From Pectobacterium zantedeschiae (GTDB lineage: Bacteria; Pseudomonadota; Gammaproteobacteria; Enterobacterales; Enterobacteriaceae): a DNA stretch of 64,000 nucleotides. The notes under the pieces were generated by a model. It was not told the DNA's origin, made no database searches, and saw only the letters and a list, made by a program, of their open reading frames with translations. The stretch's first letter is position 1, and every line of letters begins with the position of its first letter. The translations under genes were made by a program, and so were the position numbers. The stretch covers positions 558,001 through 622,000 of the forward strand of contig NZ_NWTM01000001.1 of NCBI RefSeq assembly GCF_004137795.1. The letters are read 5' to 3'. Below, piece after piece: positions 21,419-31,201 of the stretch.

Positions 21419-22216
21419 ATGCTGTGGATTAATGGTCAGTTGCAGGAACAGCTTTCGGCGTTCGATCGGGGAACACAATATGGTGACGGTTGTTTTACGA
21501 CAGCCAGAGTATGCAATGGCCAGATTGTTTGGCTCGATCGACATATTGCGCGTCTGCAACAGGCTGCTACGCGCTTATTATTTCCGACGCTTGACTGGGA
21601 AATCCTGACCGCTGAAATGAAACAGGCAGCCCAGAGGCGATCGAACGGTGTAGTGAAAGTGACGCTCACGCGCGGTGTTGGTGGGCGTGGTTATAGCTTG
21701 CAAGGGTGTGCGCAGCCAACCCGAATAGTGATGCAGGCAGACTATCCCACACATTATGCCGACTGGCGTGAGCACGGTATTAGCCTGAATTTGAGCCCTG
21801 TAGCGTTAGCTAAAAACCCGCTGTTGGCGGGAATAAAACATTTGAATCGACTCGAACAAGTGTTGATTCGTGCTCATCTTGATCAGACCTCGGCCAATGA
21901 GACCCTCGTGCTTGACACCTCCGGTGTGCTAGTGGAATGCTGTGCCGCTAATTTATTCTGGCGTAAAGGGTATAGGGTTTATACGCCGGATTTATCCCAG
22001 TCAGGTGTGGATGGCGTGGCTCGACAGCATATTATTGCCTTGCTGGCAGATTCTGACTTCGAGCTACAGATCGTCAGTGAGCCGGTGACTACACTGGCCG
22101 ATGCGGATGAGGTACTGATTTGTAACGCATTAATGCCGATAATCCCCGTGAATCAGGCTCATGTCTGGCGTTACCACTCCCGAGAGCTTTATCAATTCCT
22201 GAGTTCTAATTGCTAG
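21419..22216 (+). CDS. pabC: Aminodeoxychorismate lyase
   Basis: PabC is the PLP enzyme that turns 4-amino-4-deoxychorismate into p-aminobenzoate and pyruvate for folate synthesis. The 265-residue class IV aminotransferase-fold protein has FDRGTQYGDGCFTTARV, the PLP lysine in AGIKHLNRLEQVLI and VECCAANLFWRKG. ATG 21419 was chosen: it has a CACGGAG site 6 bases upstream and gives the normal LWINGQ start. In-frame upstream codons at 21365 and 21398 lack such a site. It heads the pabC-mltG-tmk-holB-ycfH run. Confidence 0.93.
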   Translation: MLWINGQLQEQLSAFDRGTQYGDGCFTTARVCNGQIVWLDRHIARLQQAATRLLFPTLDWEILTAEMKQAAQRRSNGVVKVTLTRGVGGRGYSLQGCAQPTRIVMQADYPTHYADWREHGISLNLSPVALAKNPLLAGIKHLNRLEQVLIRAHLDQTSANETLVLDTSGVLVECCAANLFWRKGYRVYTPDLSQSGVDGVARQHIIALLADSDFELQIVSEPVTTLADADEVLICNALMPIIPVNQAHVWRYHSRELYQFLSSNC

Positions 22217-22230
22217 TAGATGGTTGATTT

Positions 22231-23250
22231 ATGAAGAAAAAGAAAATTGGTTTGCTGATTATCGCTGCTGTTGTCCTGATGTTGCTGGTCGCGTGGCAGA
22301 AAATGCAGCGTTTTGCTGGTTCTCCATTAGCTATCGAAAAAGAAACTATTTTCACGCTTCCGGCCGGTACGGGAAGGGAAGGGCTGGAAACGCTGCTTCT
22401 CGATCAGAAAATTATCACCGATGGTGCATTTTTCCCGTGGCTGTTGCGCATTGAGCCTGAATTGGCAAAATTTAAAGCGGGTACGTACCGCTTTAGCGCG
22501 GGAATGAGCGTTCGTGAAATGTTGGCCTTACTGTCCAGCGGAAAAGAGGCTCAGTTTACTATTCGCTTCGTCGAAGGTTCACGTCTTAAAGATTGGCTCG
22601 CCGCTTTGCAGCAGGCACCTTATATCAAGCATGCTCTGACCGATAAAACCGAGCAAGACATCGCTACCCAGTTGGAAATCAAAGATCAGACAAACCCGGA
22701 AGGCTGGTTTTATCCTGACACGTATTCATACACCGCTGGCACGAGCGATAGCGCTTTGCTACAGCGTGCGCATCAGCGCATGAAAAAAGCGGTAGATGAT
22801 GTATGGAAAGGGCGTGAAGAAGGCTTGCCGTACAAGACACCAGACGAGTTGCTGACGATGGCGTCAATCATTGAAAAAGAAACGGCGATCAATGAAGAAC
22901 GTACGCAGGTCGCTTCTGTTTTTATCAACCGTTTACGGCTTGGTATGCGATTGCAAACGGATCCCACGGTGATTTATGGCATGGGAGATGACTATAAAGG
23001 CGTGATAACGCGTAAAGCATTAGATACGCCGACGCCTTACAATACTTATATTATCTCCGGCTTGCCGCCGACGCCGATCGCGATGCCGGGGAAAGCGTCA
23101 TTGGATGCGGCAGCGCATCCAGCCAAAACGTCGTATCTGTATTTTGTGGCGGATGGAAAAGGCGGACACAGTTTTACCACTAACCTTGCAGACCATAACC
23201 GTGCTGTACAGGTATACCGCTCAGCGTTAAAGGAACGGGATGAACAGTAA
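22231..23250 (+). CDS. mltG: Endolytic murein transglycosylase MltG
   Basis: MltG (YceG) cuts nascent peptidoglycan strands at the inner membrane and is thought to set glycan chain length. The 339-residue protein has one N-terminal membrane segment (about residues 6-22) and a periplasmic YceG-like domain. The conserved [15 protein letters not shown] segment carries the catalytic Glu, and [12 protein letters not shown] and [11 protein letters not shown] follow. Its last 11 bases overlap the start of tmk. Confidence 0.94.
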   Translation: MKKKKIGLLIIAAVVLMLLVAWQKMQRFAGSPLAIEKETIFTLPAGTGREGLETLLLDQKIITDGAFFPWLLRIEPELAKFKAGTYRFSAGMSVREMLALLSSGKEAQFTIRFVEGSRLKDWLAALQQAPYIKHALTDKTEQDIATQLEIKDQTNPEGWFYPDTYSYTAGTSDSALLQRAHQRMKKAVDDVWKGREEGLPYKTPDELLTMASIIEKETAINEERTQVASVFINRLRLGMRLQTDPTVIYGMGDDYKGVITRKALDTPTPYNTYIISGLPPTPIAMPGKASLDAAAHPAKTSYLYFVADGKGGHSFTTNLADHNRAVQVYRSALKERDEQ

Positions 23251-23899
23251 ATTTATCGTTATTGAAGGATTGGAAGGGGCAGGAAAGACCACTGCGCGCA
23301 ATATCGTCGTGGAAACGCTACAGTCACATGGTGTGAAAGACGTTGTGTTCACGCGAGAGCCCGGTGGTACGCCGCTGGCGGAGAAACTACGTGAACTTAT
23401 CAAGCAAGGTATGGCCGATGAGAAGGTCACTGACAAAGCGGAAGTTTTGATGCTCTACGCGGCCAGAGTGCAACTGGTCGATAATGTCATCAAACCTGCG
23501 CTGGCAGATGGGAAATGGGTTATCGGCGATCGTCACGATCTCTCTTCACAGGCTTATCAAGGTGGGGGGCGTGGGATCGATCAGCAACTGCTACGCTCAC
23601 TGCGCGATACCGTGTTGGGCGATTTTCGTCCCGACCTGACGCTCTATCTTGATTTACCGCCAGCCATCGGTTTGCAGCGTGCGCGTCAACGCGGCGAACT
23701 GGATAGAATCGAGCAGGAGTCGCTGGCTTTCTTTGATCGTACCCGCTCTCGCTATCAGGAACTGGCGGCGGAGGATGACAGCATCCTGACGATCGATGCC
23801 TCACAATCTATTGATGCCGTCAGTGCGGATATTCAGGCGGCGTTACAGCAGTGGTTGCAGCAACAAGGATTGCAGTCTGTCTCGCCGGGGCTGTGCTGA
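23240..23899 (+). CDS. tmk: Thymidylate kinase
   Basis: Tmk phosphorylates dTMP to dTDP for DNA synthesis. The 219-residue protein has the P-loop [22 protein letters not shown], the [16 protein letters not shown] segment and an Arg-containing lid ([12 protein letters not shown]). It overlaps mltG by 11 bases and holB by one base (TGATG), so the three are translated from one message. Confidence 0.96.
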   Translation: MNSKFIVIEGLEGAGKTTARNIVVETLQSHGVKDVVFTREPGGTPLAEKLRELIKQGMADEKVTDKAEVLMLYAARVQLVDNVIKPALADGKWVIGDRHDLSSQAYQGGGRGIDQQLLRSLRDTVLGDFRPDLTLYLDLPPAIGLQRARQRGELDRIEQESLAFFDRTRSRYQELAAEDDSILTIDASQSIDAVSADIQAALQQWLQQQGLQSVSPGLC

Positions 23900-24909
23900 T
23901 GGATTGGTATCCGTGGCTAAATGCATCTTACCGGCAGCTTGTCGGTCAATATCAGGCGGGCAGAGGTCATCATGCGGTGTTGCTGCATGCATTGCCGGGC
24001 ATGGGCGATGAATCGCTTATTTATGCGCTGAGCCGTTGGCTTATCTGCCAGCGACCTGATGGAATGAAAAGCTGCGGCCAGTGCCACTCTTGTAACTTAA
24101 TGACCGCGGGAACGCATCCAGACTGGCATGTGCTGAGCCCGGAGAAAGGCAAGCATAGTCTGGGCGTCGATCCGGTGCGTGACGTCGTGGAGAAGGTATA
24201 TCAACACTCCCGACAAGGCGGAGCAAAAGTGATTTGGCTAGCTTCCGCTGAGCAACTGACAGAAGCCGCAGCGAACGCACTGCTGAAAACGTTGGAAGAA
24301 CCGCCACAGAATACCTTCTTTTTATTTGGCTGCCGTGAGCCAGCTCGGTTATTAGCAACCTTACGCAGTCGTTGCCTGTATCACTATCTGGATGTTCCGA
24401 GTGAGACGCAGAGCGTGCTCTGGCTGAATGCGCGTCATCGTCATGATAGTAAAGCATTACGTACGGCATTGAGATTGCAATCGGGCGCGCCGCTAGCTGC
24501 CGAAGTGTTATTGCAGCCAGAACGCTGGAAGCAGCGTAGCGGACTGTGTCAGGCATTTTCTGCGGCACTGACTTCACGAGATCTGCTTTCGCTGATACCT
24601 CAACTGAATCATGACGATGCAGATGCACGTATTCACTGGCTGGCCGCGCTACTCTTGGATGCCATGAAATGGCAGCAGGGAGCAAGTGAGCATTTGGTGA
24701 ATCAAGATCAGATTGAACTGGTTGAGCGTCTGGCACGCGAACCGTCTGCGCATTTGCAGTATGAACTGCAACAGTGGCTGGGTTGTCGACAAAAATTGTT
24801 GACCGTCACGGGGGTTAACCGTGAGTTACTGCTGACGGAACGTTTACTTGATGGCGAACGCACGCTTGCTTCGTCGGTTAAGCGCGATAACCATCCTTTT
24901 TCTATTTAA
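23899..24909 (+). CDS. holB: DNA polymerase III subunit delta'
   Basis: HolB is the delta' subunit of the clamp loader that places the beta sliding clamp on primed DNA. The 336-residue protein begins [19 protein letters not shown]. Its zinc module is CGQCHSCNLMTAGTHPDWH (with an earlier Cys in ICQRPDG), and TEAAANALLKTLEEPP and LLATLRSRCLYH are the family's sensor-region motifs. The Walker A loop is degenerate, as normal for delta', which does not bind ATP. The ATG overlaps the tmk stop. Confidence 0.95.
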   Translation: MDWYPWLNASYRQLVGQYQAGRGHHAVLLHALPGMGDESLIYALSRWLICQRPDGMKSCGQCHSCNLMTAGTHPDWHVLSPEKGKHSLGVDPVRDVVEKVYQHSRQGGAKVIWLASAEQLTEAAANALLKTLEEPPQNTFFLFGCREPARLLATLRSRCLYHYLDVPSETQSVLWLNARHRHDSKALRTALRLQSGAPLAAEVLLQPERWKQRSGLCQAFSAALTSRDLLSLIPQLNHDDADARIHWLAALLLDAMKWQQGASEHLVNQDQIELVERLAREPSAHLQYELQQWLGCRQKLLTVTGVNRELLLTERLLDGERTLASSVKRDNHPFSI

Positions 24910-24928
24910 TTAATATCGAGTAAATATC

Positions 24929-25726
24929 ATGTTGTTAGTGGATTCCCACTGTCATCTTGACGGTCTGGATTATCAGTCATTGCATAAAGATGTCTCCGAC
25001 GTGCTGGAGAAAGCGAAACATCGCGATGTCGGTTTCCTTCTTGCGGTGGCGACAACGCTGCCCGGCTATCGCGCCATGGTGGAGTTAATCGGCGAACGCG
25101 ATAACGTGGCATTTTCTTGCGGCGTTCATCCGCTGAATCAGGAAGCCCCTTATGATTATGCTGAACTGCGTGAGTTAGCCAGCGCTAGCCGTGTAGTGGC
25201 GATGGGAGAAACAGGGCTTGACTATTTCTATCAGCAGGAGACAAAAGCTCAGCAACAGGCGTCATTTTGCGAACATATTCGTATTGGTAATGATCTGAAC
25301 AAGCCAGTCATCGTGCATACGCGCGCTGCTCGTGAAGATACGCTGGCGATTTTGCGTGACGAACACGCAGAGAAATGTAGCGGTGTTCTGCACTGTTTTA
25401 CGGAAGATTTGATCACGGCAAAAGCTTTGCTGGATATGGGGTTTTATATCTCATTTTCTGGGATCGTGACATTCCGTAATGCAGAAGAATTGCGCGACGT
25501 CGCGCGTTACGTGCCGTTGGATCGGATGCTGATTGAGACAGATTCCCCCTGGTTAGCGCCAGTTCCATTCCGAGGCCAGGAAAACCAGCCTGCGTATGTG
25601 CGTGATGTAGCGGAATATCTTGCCGTAGTGAAAGGCACATCACTGGAAACCCTCGCTACTGCCACGACAGAAAACTTTTCCCGCCTGTTTCATATCGATC
25701 TGGCTCGGTTGACCGCAGCGCAATAG
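24929..25726 (+). CDS. ycfH: TatD-family metal-dependent hydrolase YcfH
   Basis: The 265-residue amidohydrolase-fold protein belongs to the TatD deoxyribonuclease family; the true substrate of YcfH is not settled. Metal ligands are seen as DSHCHLDGLDY near the start, GETGLDYFY, VIVHTRAARED, LHCFTED and ETDSPWLAP. It follows holB by 19 bases, the usual position in enterobacteria. Confidence 0.93.
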   Translation: MLLVDSHCHLDGLDYQSLHKDVSDVLEKAKHRDVGFLLAVATTLPGYRAMVELIGERDNVAFSCGVHPLNQEAPYDYAELRELASASRVVAMGETGLDYFYQQETKAQQQASFCEHIRIGNDLNKPVIVHTRAAREDTLAILRDEHAEKCSGVLHCFTEDLITAKALLDMGFYISFSGIVTFRNAEELRDVARYVPLDRMLIETDSPWLAPVPFRGQENQPAYVRDVAEYLAVVKGTSLETLATATTENFSRLFHIDLARLTAAQ

Positions 25727-25882
25727 TGGCTGAGAATAGCCGAGTTTTTTTTATCCGTGTAATTAATAGCGCTCCATAATCCCCTTGATTAGGTTTTTCC
25801 TCTTCAGGGGGACGTGTTTTTAAGCGATATATCACAATAAAGTGCAATAACTGTTCGTTCTCAGCCTGTTGGCTTGTGGAAA

Positions 25883-25898
25883 CGTGATAGCAATCAAA
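25883..25898 (+). promoter_or_regulatory. CRP site of ptsG
   Basis: CGTGATAGCAATCAAA fits the CRP consensus TGTGA-N6-TCACA at 8 of 10 positions and closely resembles the site I recall upstream of E. coli ptsG. Confidence 0.65.
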
Positions 25899-25913
25899 CA
25901 TTGTGAACGCTAT

Positions 25914-25934
25914 TTATTTTACTCTGCGTAAAAA
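25914..25934 (+). promoter_or_regulatory. Mlc operator of ptsG
   Basis: TTATTTTACTCTGCGTAAAA is a dyad (TTTTAC...GTAAAA) matching the Mlc operator upstream of E. coli ptsG. The likely transcript start follows at the GGGGG-rich hairpin near 25940. Confidence 0.6.
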
Positions 25935-26012
25935 TTAAAGGGGGCTAAGACACCCCAACTCGCAAAGGCCATCCTCCCCGTCTTTGCTTATATGAAGTAT
26001 CAGAAGTAAAAG

Positions 26013-26039
26013 CACTATTACTCAGGAGCACACTCAATT
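26013..26039 (+). promoter_or_regulatory. SgrS small-RNA target and ribosome site of ptsG
   Basis: The last bases before the ATG (TTACTCAGGAGCACACTCAA) match the E. coli ptsG segment that pairs with the sugar-phosphate stress RNA SgrS, with one or two changes. The rest of the 25727-26039 gap holds the CRP and Mlc sites and a GGGG/CCCC hairpin; no gene was seen. Confidence 0.7.
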
Positions 26040-27473
26040 ATGTTCAAGAATGCATTCGCAAACCTGCAAAAAGTAGGTAAGTCGCTAATGCTGCCCGTAT
26101 CCGTACTCCCTATCGCAGGTATTCTGCTGGGTGTCGGTTCGGCCAATTTTAGCTGGTTGCCTGCAATTGTCTCCAGCGTCATGGCACAGGCCGGTGATTC
26201 GGTGTTTGCCAACATGCCGCTGATTTTTGCTATTGGTGTTGCCTTGGGCTTCACTAATAACGACGGTGTTTCCGCACTGGCGGCGGTGGTAGCTTATGGC
26301 ATCATGGTGAAAACCATGGCTGCGATTGCACCGCTGGTTCTTAATCTACCGGCTGCCGAGATTACTGCGAAGCACCTGGCGGATACCGGTGTTCTAGGCG
26401 GGATCATTGCCGGTGCGATTGCCGCGTATATGTTTAATCGCTTCTACCGCATTCAACTGCCTGAGTATCTGGGCTTCTTTGCCGGTAAACGTTTTGTACC
26501 GATTATTTCCGGCCTGACTGCGATCGTTACTGGTGCGGTGCTGTCTTTCATCTGGCCTCCGGTCGGTAGCGCTATCCAAACGTTTTCACATTGGGCTGCG
26601 AATGAGAACCCGATGTTGGCATTCGGTATCTACGGTGTCGTTGAACGTTCTCTGGTGCCGTTTGGCCTGCACCATATCTGGAACGTACCTTTCCAAATGC
26701 AAGTTGGTGAATTCACCAATGCTGCGGGCCAGGTTTTCCACGGCGATATCCCACGCTACATCGCGGGTGACCCGACTGCGGGTAAATTGTCTGGCGGCTT
26801 CCTGTTTAAAATGTATGGTCTGCCAGCAGCCGCTATTGCTATTTGGCACTCTGCTAAACCAGAAAACCGCGCGAAAGTGGGCGGTATCATGATCTCTGCG
26901 GCGCTGACCTCGTTCCTGACGGGTATCACTGAGCCAATTGAGTTCTCATTCATGTTTGTTGCGCCGATCCTGTACGTGATCCATGCGATTCTGGCAGGTC
27001 TGGCATTCCCAATTTGTATCCTGTTGGGTATGCGTGATGGTACAAGCTTCTCTCACGGTCTGATCGACTTCGTGGTACTGAGCGGCAACGGTAGCAACCT
27101 ATGGCTGTTCCCGATTGTAGGTCTGTGCTATGCGCTGATTTACTACACCATCTTCCGTGTTCTGATTGCCAAACTGAACCTGAAAACGCCAGGCCGTGAG
27201 GATAGCTCATCTGAGCAAACGTCTCAGGACAGCACCGAAATGGCTGCTGCGCTGGTTAGCGCGTTTGGTGGTAAAGAAAACATCACTAACCTGGATGCAT
27301 GCATCACCCGTCTGCGCGTTAGCGTAGGCGATGTGGCTAAAGTTGATCAGGCTGGCCTGAAAAAACTGGGTGCGGCAGGTGTGGTTGTGGCAGGCTCAGG
27401 TGTTCAGGCAATTTTCGGTACGAAATCCGATAACCTGAAAACTGATATGGACGACTACATCCGCAACCACTGA
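26040..27473 (+). CDS. ptsG: PTS glucose-specific enzyme IICB
   Basis: PtsG imports glucose across the inner membrane and phosphorylates it with the phosphate passed from enzyme IIA-Glc. The 477-residue length matches E. coli. The IIC membrane domain fills about residues 1-385, with [15 protein letters not shown] carrying the sugar-binding Glu. A linker rich in Ser, Asp and Glu follows, then the IIB domain with the phosphorylated C421 in [16 protein letters not shown], Mlc and SgrS signals lie upstream and a strong terminator downstream. Confidence 0.97.
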   Translation: MFKNAFANLQKVGKSLMLPVSVLPIAGILLGVGSANFSWLPAIVSSVMAQAGDSVFANMPLIFAIGVALGFTNNDGVSALAAVVAYGIMVKTMAAIAPLVLNLPAAEITAKHLADTGVLGGIIAGAIAAYMFNRFYRIQLPEYLGFFAGKRFVPIISGLTAIVTGAVLSFIWPPVGSAIQTFSHWAANENPMLAFGIYGVVERSLVPFGLHHIWNVPFQMQVGEFTNAAGQVFHGDIPRYIAGDPTAGKLSGGFLFKMYGLPAAAIAIWHSAKPENRAKVGGIMISAALTSFLTGITEPIEFSFMFVAPILYVIHAILAGLAFPICILLGMRDGTSFSHGLIDFVVLSGNGSNLWLFPIVGLCYALIYYTIFRVLIAKLNLKTPGREDSSSEQTSQDSTEMAAALVSAFGGKENITNLDACITRLRVSVGDVAKVDQAGLKKLGAAGVVVAGSGVQAIFGTKSDNLKTDMDDYIRNH

Positions 27474-27491
27474 TGGATTGTTGGGGAGTGA

Positions 27492-27519
27492 CAAAAAGGG
27501 GCGAAAGCCCCTTTTTTTA
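27492..27519 (+). terminator. Rho-independent terminator of ptsG
   Basis: AAAAAGGGGC-GAAA-GCCCCTTTTTTT, 18 bases after the stop. Confidence 0.95.
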
Positions 27520-27577
27520 TGGTCAGCATTTTTTATGGTCAGGATTGAGCCGCTTTCAATAAAACTTGCGCTGAACG

Positions 27578-27652
27578 ATGAGGCTCAAACCTGCGTTGCT
27601 GGCCTGCGCCCTGTTGCTGATGTTGGTGAGGGCGTCGCAGTCGTCTAACTAA
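27578..27652 (+). CDS. Possible 24-residue signal-peptide-like small protein
   Basis: A short frame encodes two basic residues near the N terminus, a hydrophobic stretch (PALLACALLLMLV) and a polar end, like a signal peptide or single-span small protein. No clear ribosome site is visible (AACG precedes the ATG), so it may be chance or the remains of a lost gene. The ptsG-hinT gap (27474-27869) otherwise holds the ptsG terminator and the hinT promoter; fhuE, which sits here in E. coli, is absent. Confidence 0.25.
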   Translation: MRLKPALLACALLLMLVRASQSSN

Positions 27653-27869
27653 CAAAGGAAGGGGCGTGGTGGAAATTCATTAAGCGGCGTCAAACCCTTG
27701 CCGCAGCAGCGCTAGGGTGATTGTTTCGGGATGAGACAGATTTTTTCTGTGTGTCGTATTTTGACCACCTACACCAGAAATAGACGAAGAAGGTTGAAAG
27801 AAATGGAATATGTCACTCATACTGCCTACATGACGTCGTTCAACGCCAGCTTTAACAAGGAAATCAATC

Positions 27870-28220
27870 ATGGCTGAAGAAACCATTTTTAGTAAAATCA
27901 TCCGCCGGGAAATTCCTGCCGATATCGTGTATCAGGATGAACTGGTCACCGCTTTTCGTGATATCGCACCCCGTACGCCAACACATATTCTGATTATCCC
28001 GAATGTATTAATTCCAACGGTTAACGACACGGCGCCAGAGCATGAAGCAGCGTTGGGACGTATGGTGACGGTTGCGGGTAAAATTGCGCAACAGGAAGGG
28101 ATTGCAGAAGACGGTTATCGTCTGATTATTAACTGCAACCGACACGGTGGGCAGGAGGTTTATCACATCCACATGCATTTGGTTGGCGGTCGTGCGTTAG
28201 GGCCTCTGCTGGCGGATTAA
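27870..28220 (+). CDS. hinT: HIT-family purine nucleoside phosphoramidase
   Basis: HinT (YcfF) hydrolyses AMP-lysine and other nucleoside phosphoramidates. The 116-residue protein has the histidine triad HIHMHLVGG near the C terminus, the [14 protein letters not shown] start and the [14 protein letters not shown] strand. AAGGA lies 8 bases before the ATG. It heads the hinT-ycfL-lpoB-thiK-nagZ-ycfP order found in E. coli. Confidence 0.96.
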   Translation: MAEETIFSKIIRREIPADIVYQDELVTAFRDIAPRTPTHILIIPNVLIPTVNDTAPEHEAALGRMVTVAGKIAQQEGIAEDGYRLIINCNRHGGQEVYHIHMHLVGGRALGPLLAD

Positions 28221-28260
28221 GTGAGACAATCAGGTGAGAAAACCATCATGCGAGTAAACC

Positions 28261-28641
28261 ATGCGTAACCCGATGCTTTTTCTGTCTGCGTGTCTGATGG
28301 TGGGGTTGCTGGCTGGCTGTAGTGCGCCAAAGGTGCTGACCATCAATGAGCGACAAACGTTGGTATTGGATGCTCCCGTGTTGTCGGCTGGCATTACGGC
28401 AGGGAATCCGTCGCTGGATTCAGAAAATGGCAGGCTGCGGGCTTCTTCCGTTGTTAGCAACGATGCCTCACACGCGGTGACCGTGCATTACCGTTTCTAT
28501 TGGTATGATGAAAACGGGCTGGACGTGCTGCCTTTCGAGGAGGTGCAGTCCATTGAAATCCCGCCACAGACGGAAATGACTGTTTTTTCAACGCGTAGCA
28601 GTCCTAATGCGCGACAGGTTCGTCTTCATCTATTTTTGTAA
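28261..28641 (+). CDS. ycfL: YcfL family lipoprotein
   Basis: The 126-residue protein has a lipoprotein signal with lipobox LLAGC (Cys20), followed by a beta-rich domain of the YcfL family (VVSNDASHAVTVHYRFYWYD, a C-terminal SPNARQVRLHLFL). The residue after the Cys is Ser, so export to the outer membrane is expected. Function is unknown. It is always found beside lpoB and is probably co-transcribed with it (21-base gap). Confidence 0.92.
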   Translation: MRNPMLFLSACLMVGLLAGCSAPKVLTINERQTLVLDAPVLSAGITAGNPSLDSENGRLRASSVVSNDASHAVTVHYRFYWYDENGLDVLPFEEVQSIEIPPQTEMTVFSTRSSPNARQVRLHLFL

Positions 28642-28662
28642 TGGTGTGTTGAGAGAGAAAAT

Positions 28663-29244
28663 ATGAAAAAGTATCTAGGGGTGATACTGGCGGCATTGGT
28701 ACTGACAGGGTGCCCCAGCCGTCCACCGGAACCTACTGAACCGCCTGCGACTATTGAACCGGTTGAGCCTCAAGTGCCAACTACGCCAACGTTGCCGCCG
28801 GGTGAATCTGTACCGCAACCGCCTAAAATACAGACATTGAACTGGGAAGCCAGCATTAATCCGCTGGTGGCTCAGATGCTGAAAGCCGATGGCGTTACGC
28901 CGGGCAGCATACTGTTGGTGGATAGCGTGAAAAATAACACCAATGGCTCACTGCCAATAGCGAAAGCGACAAGCGCATTGTACAGCGCCTTATCCTCCGG
29001 CAAAGCTTTTACGCTGGTGCCACGCGAGCAACTGGCTGCTGCGAAACAAACGTTGGGTCTGTCGGTTGATGACAGCTTAGGATCGCGCAGCAAAGCGATA
29101 GGTCTGGCTCGTTATGTCAGCGCACAGTATGTGCTGTACAGCGACGTCAGTGGTGATGTGAAATCACCGCAAATCGACATGCAATTGATGCTGGTGCAGA
29201 CCGGCGAAATTGTTTGGTCAGGCAATGGCGCCGTTCAGCATTAA
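28663..29244 (+). CDS. lpoB: Penicillin-binding protein activator LpoB
   Basis: LpoB is the outer-membrane lipoprotein that reaches through the periplasm to activate the peptidoglycan synthase PBP1B. The 193-residue protein has lipobox VLTGC (Cys17) and a Pro-rich disordered linker of about 45 residues. A globular domain follows with ILLVDSVKNNTNGSLPIAKAT, FTLVPREQLAAAKQTLGL and DMQLMLVQTGEIVWSG. The length is a little below E. coli (213), from a shorter linker. It overlaps thiK by 20 bases. Confidence 0.95.
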   Translation: MKKYLGVILAALVLTGCPSRPPEPTEPPATIEPVEPQVPTTPTLPPGESVPQPPKIQTLNWEASINPLVAQMLKADGVTPGSILLVDSVKNNTNGSLPIAKATSALYSALSSGKAFTLVPREQLAAAKQTLGLSVDDSLGSRSKAIGLARYVSAQYVLYSDVSGDVKSPQIDMQLMLVQTGEIVWSGNGAVQH

Positions 29245-30118
29245 ACTGGCAGGCATCCAGCAACAGCTGACTGCGACGATCCAGAAACATTTCCCAGCCG
29301 TGGAAATGGCGGATATTTGCTTTGAGCTGGTTGGTGGGCTAAGTAGTAAAAGCTGGCGTATTCGTGGGCCGGGCATCGAGTGGCTGGCGCGTCGCCAATC
29401 GCCAACCGAGCGAAAGATGGGTGTCGATCGCCAGCGAGAGTGCGCTCTGCTGAGGCAGATGTCAGCGATAGGGCTCGCACCACGGCCACGGCTATGGCGT
29501 GATGGCTGGCTCATTGTTGAGTGGGTGCCGGGGCGCATCGCTACTTCAGATGAGTTCCTGATGATGCTGGCTAATGGCGAAGTGGCGAGCGTATTGTCTC
29601 AGCTCCATCGTCGGCCGCGTAGCGGCTATCCTCTCGATCTTAAAACGCTATTTGCTCAACACTGGCAATTGATGGATCCGCACCGTCGTTCGCCAGCGTT
29701 GTTGCGCGCCCACCACCATTTTCAACGTGCTGCGTTACCCACGCCTTTGGCGCTAGCTCCTCTCCATCTGGATGTGCATGCTGAGAACCTACTGATTACG
29801 CAGCAAGGAACAATGCTGATTGACTGGGAATATGCATCAGATGGCGATATCGCCTTTGAGCTGGCGTTCATTGTTCGAGCTAGTCAGATGGGCAGTATGG
29901 CGCAAACGTCTTTCCTACAGAGTTACCAGCGACATCGGCGAGGGTTTTCCGTGAGCCGTCTTCAGCAACAGATGATGCAGTGGTTCCCCTGGGTCGATTA
30001 TCTGGTATTGATGTGGTTTGAAATACGCTGGCAGCAAACGAAGAACCCCGAATTTTTAGCGGAAATTCCTGCACTCTATCATCGGCTACAACTGGGCCAT
30101 AGGCTACAGTCAGGCTGA
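29225..30118 (+). CDS. thiK: Thiamine kinase
   Basis: ThiK (YcfN) phosphorylates thiamine for salvage. The 297-residue protein has a kinase fold like aminoglycoside phosphotransferases, with the catalytic loop HLDVHAENLLI and the metal-binding IDWEYASDGDIAFELA. The sequence is more divergent than its neighbours. ATG 29225 is the likely start, inside the end of lpoB; a TTG at 29210 is an alternative. No strong ribosome site is seen, which suggests translational coupling to lpoB. Confidence 0.88.
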   Translation: MAPFSIKLAGIQQQLTATIQKHFPAVEMADICFELVGGLSSKSWRIRGPGIEWLARRQSPTERKMGVDRQRECALLRQMSAIGLAPRPRLWRDGWLIVEWVPGRIATSDEFLMMLANGEVASVLSQLHRRPRSGYPLDLKTLFAQHWQLMDPHRRSPALLRAHHHFQRAALPTPLALAPLHLDVHAENLLITQQGTMLIDWEYASDGDIAFELAFIVRASQMGSMAQTSFLQSYQRHRRGFSVSRLQQQMMQWFPWVDYLVLMWFEIRWQQTKNPEFLAEIPALYHRLQLGHRLQSG

Positions 30119-30181
30119 CGGTGTGGTTTTGGTTGTCGTGGTTATTTTACTCAGCTGTATTATTTAAAGAATGAGGTTTTT

Positions 30182-31201
30182 GTGGGTCCGGTAATGTTAG
30201 ATGTCGCCAGCTACGAGCTGGATGCAGAAGATCGTGAAGTGCTACAACACCCGCTGGTTGGCGGCGTTATTCTGTTCACTCGTAATTTTCATGATGCGGC
30301 GCAGCTACGTGAATTAGTGCGCCAAATCCGCGCGGCGTCGCGCGAACGTCTCGTGGTTTCTGTGGATCAGGAAGGTGGGCGCGTTCAGCGTTTCCGTGAC
30401 GGGTTTACCCGTTTGCCTGCCGCGCAGGCGTTCGCTGCATTAAATAGTCTGTCAGAAGCCCAACGGTTGGCGGAAGAGGGCGGCTGGCTTATGGCGGCAG
30501 AAATGATTGCGATGGATATCGACATTAGCTTTGCACCCGTGCTGGATATCGGTCATCAGAGTGCGGCGATTGGTGAGCGTTCGTTTCACGAACAGCCAGA
30601 GACGGCATTGGCTGTAGCGCAGAGCTTTATTCGCGGTATGCACAGTGCAGGCATGAAGGTCACGGGTAAGCACTTCCCCGGCCACGGTGCGGTCAGTGCT
30701 GATTCACATAAAGAAACGCCACGCGACTCGCGTCCGCTTGCAGAGATTCGCACACACGATATGTCGATTTTTAAAGCACTGATCCAGCGCCAGCAGTTGG
30801 ATGCGATCATGCCTGCCCATGTGATTTACACCGAAGCCGATCCGCGTCCTGCTAGCGGTTCTCCTTACTGGCTTAAAACGGTACTGCGTGAAGAACTGGG
30901 TTTTGATGGCATCATTTTCTCCGACGATTTGTCGATGGAAGGTGCAGCCGTGATGGGCAGTTATCCTGAGAGGGCGCAGGCAGCCTTGCAGGCAGGATGC
31001 GACATGATTCTGGTTTGCAACCACCGGAAAGGTGCCGTCAGCGTGCTGGATAACCTGTCCCCGGTCAAAGCGGAGCAACTGACGCGCCTATATCATCAGG
31101 GTTCGTTTTCTCGTCGGGAACTGCTGGATTCGTCGCGCTGGAAGCTAGCAAATCAGGCGCTCACCGCACTCAGTGAGCGCTGGCAGGCGTATATATCCTA
31201 A
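30182..31201 (+). CDS. nagZ: Beta-N-acetylhexosaminidase NagZ
   Basis: NagZ removes N-acetylglucosamine from anhydro-muropeptides during cell-wall recycling and so feeds the signal that induces chromosomal beta-lactamases. The 339-residue family 3 glycosidase has [14 protein letters not shown] with the catalytic His and [12 protein letters not shown] with the nucleophile Asp. It starts at GTG (MGPVMLDV). The last codons and the stop lie inside an ERIC repeat, so the C-terminal tail (AYIS) differs from that of relatives. Confidence 0.95.
   Translation: MGPVMLDVASYELDAEDREVLQHPLVGGVILFTRNFHDAAQLRELVRQIRAASRERLVVSVDQEGGRVQRFRDGFTRLPAAQAFAALNSLSEAQRLAEEGGWLMAAEMIAMDIDISFAPVLDIGHQSAAIGERSFHEQPETALAVAQSFIRGMHSAGMKVTGKHFPGHGAVSADSHKETPRDSRPLAEIRTHDMSIFKALIQRQQLDAIMPAHVIYTEADPRPASGSPYWLKTVLREELGFDGIIFSDDLSMEGAAVMGSYPERAQAALQAGCDMILVCNHRKGAVSVLDNLSPVKAEQLTRLYHQGSFSRRELLDSSRWKLANQALTALSERWQAYIS

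Noticed and set aside
27680-27901. 73-codon minus-strand frame over the hinT start
   Set aside because: It covers the hinT ribosome site and first codons on the opposite strand and resembles nothing.
30586-31078. Frames antisense to nagZ (74 and 124 codons)
   Set aside because: Both lie wholly inside the well-conserved nagZ coding region and have no independent signals.
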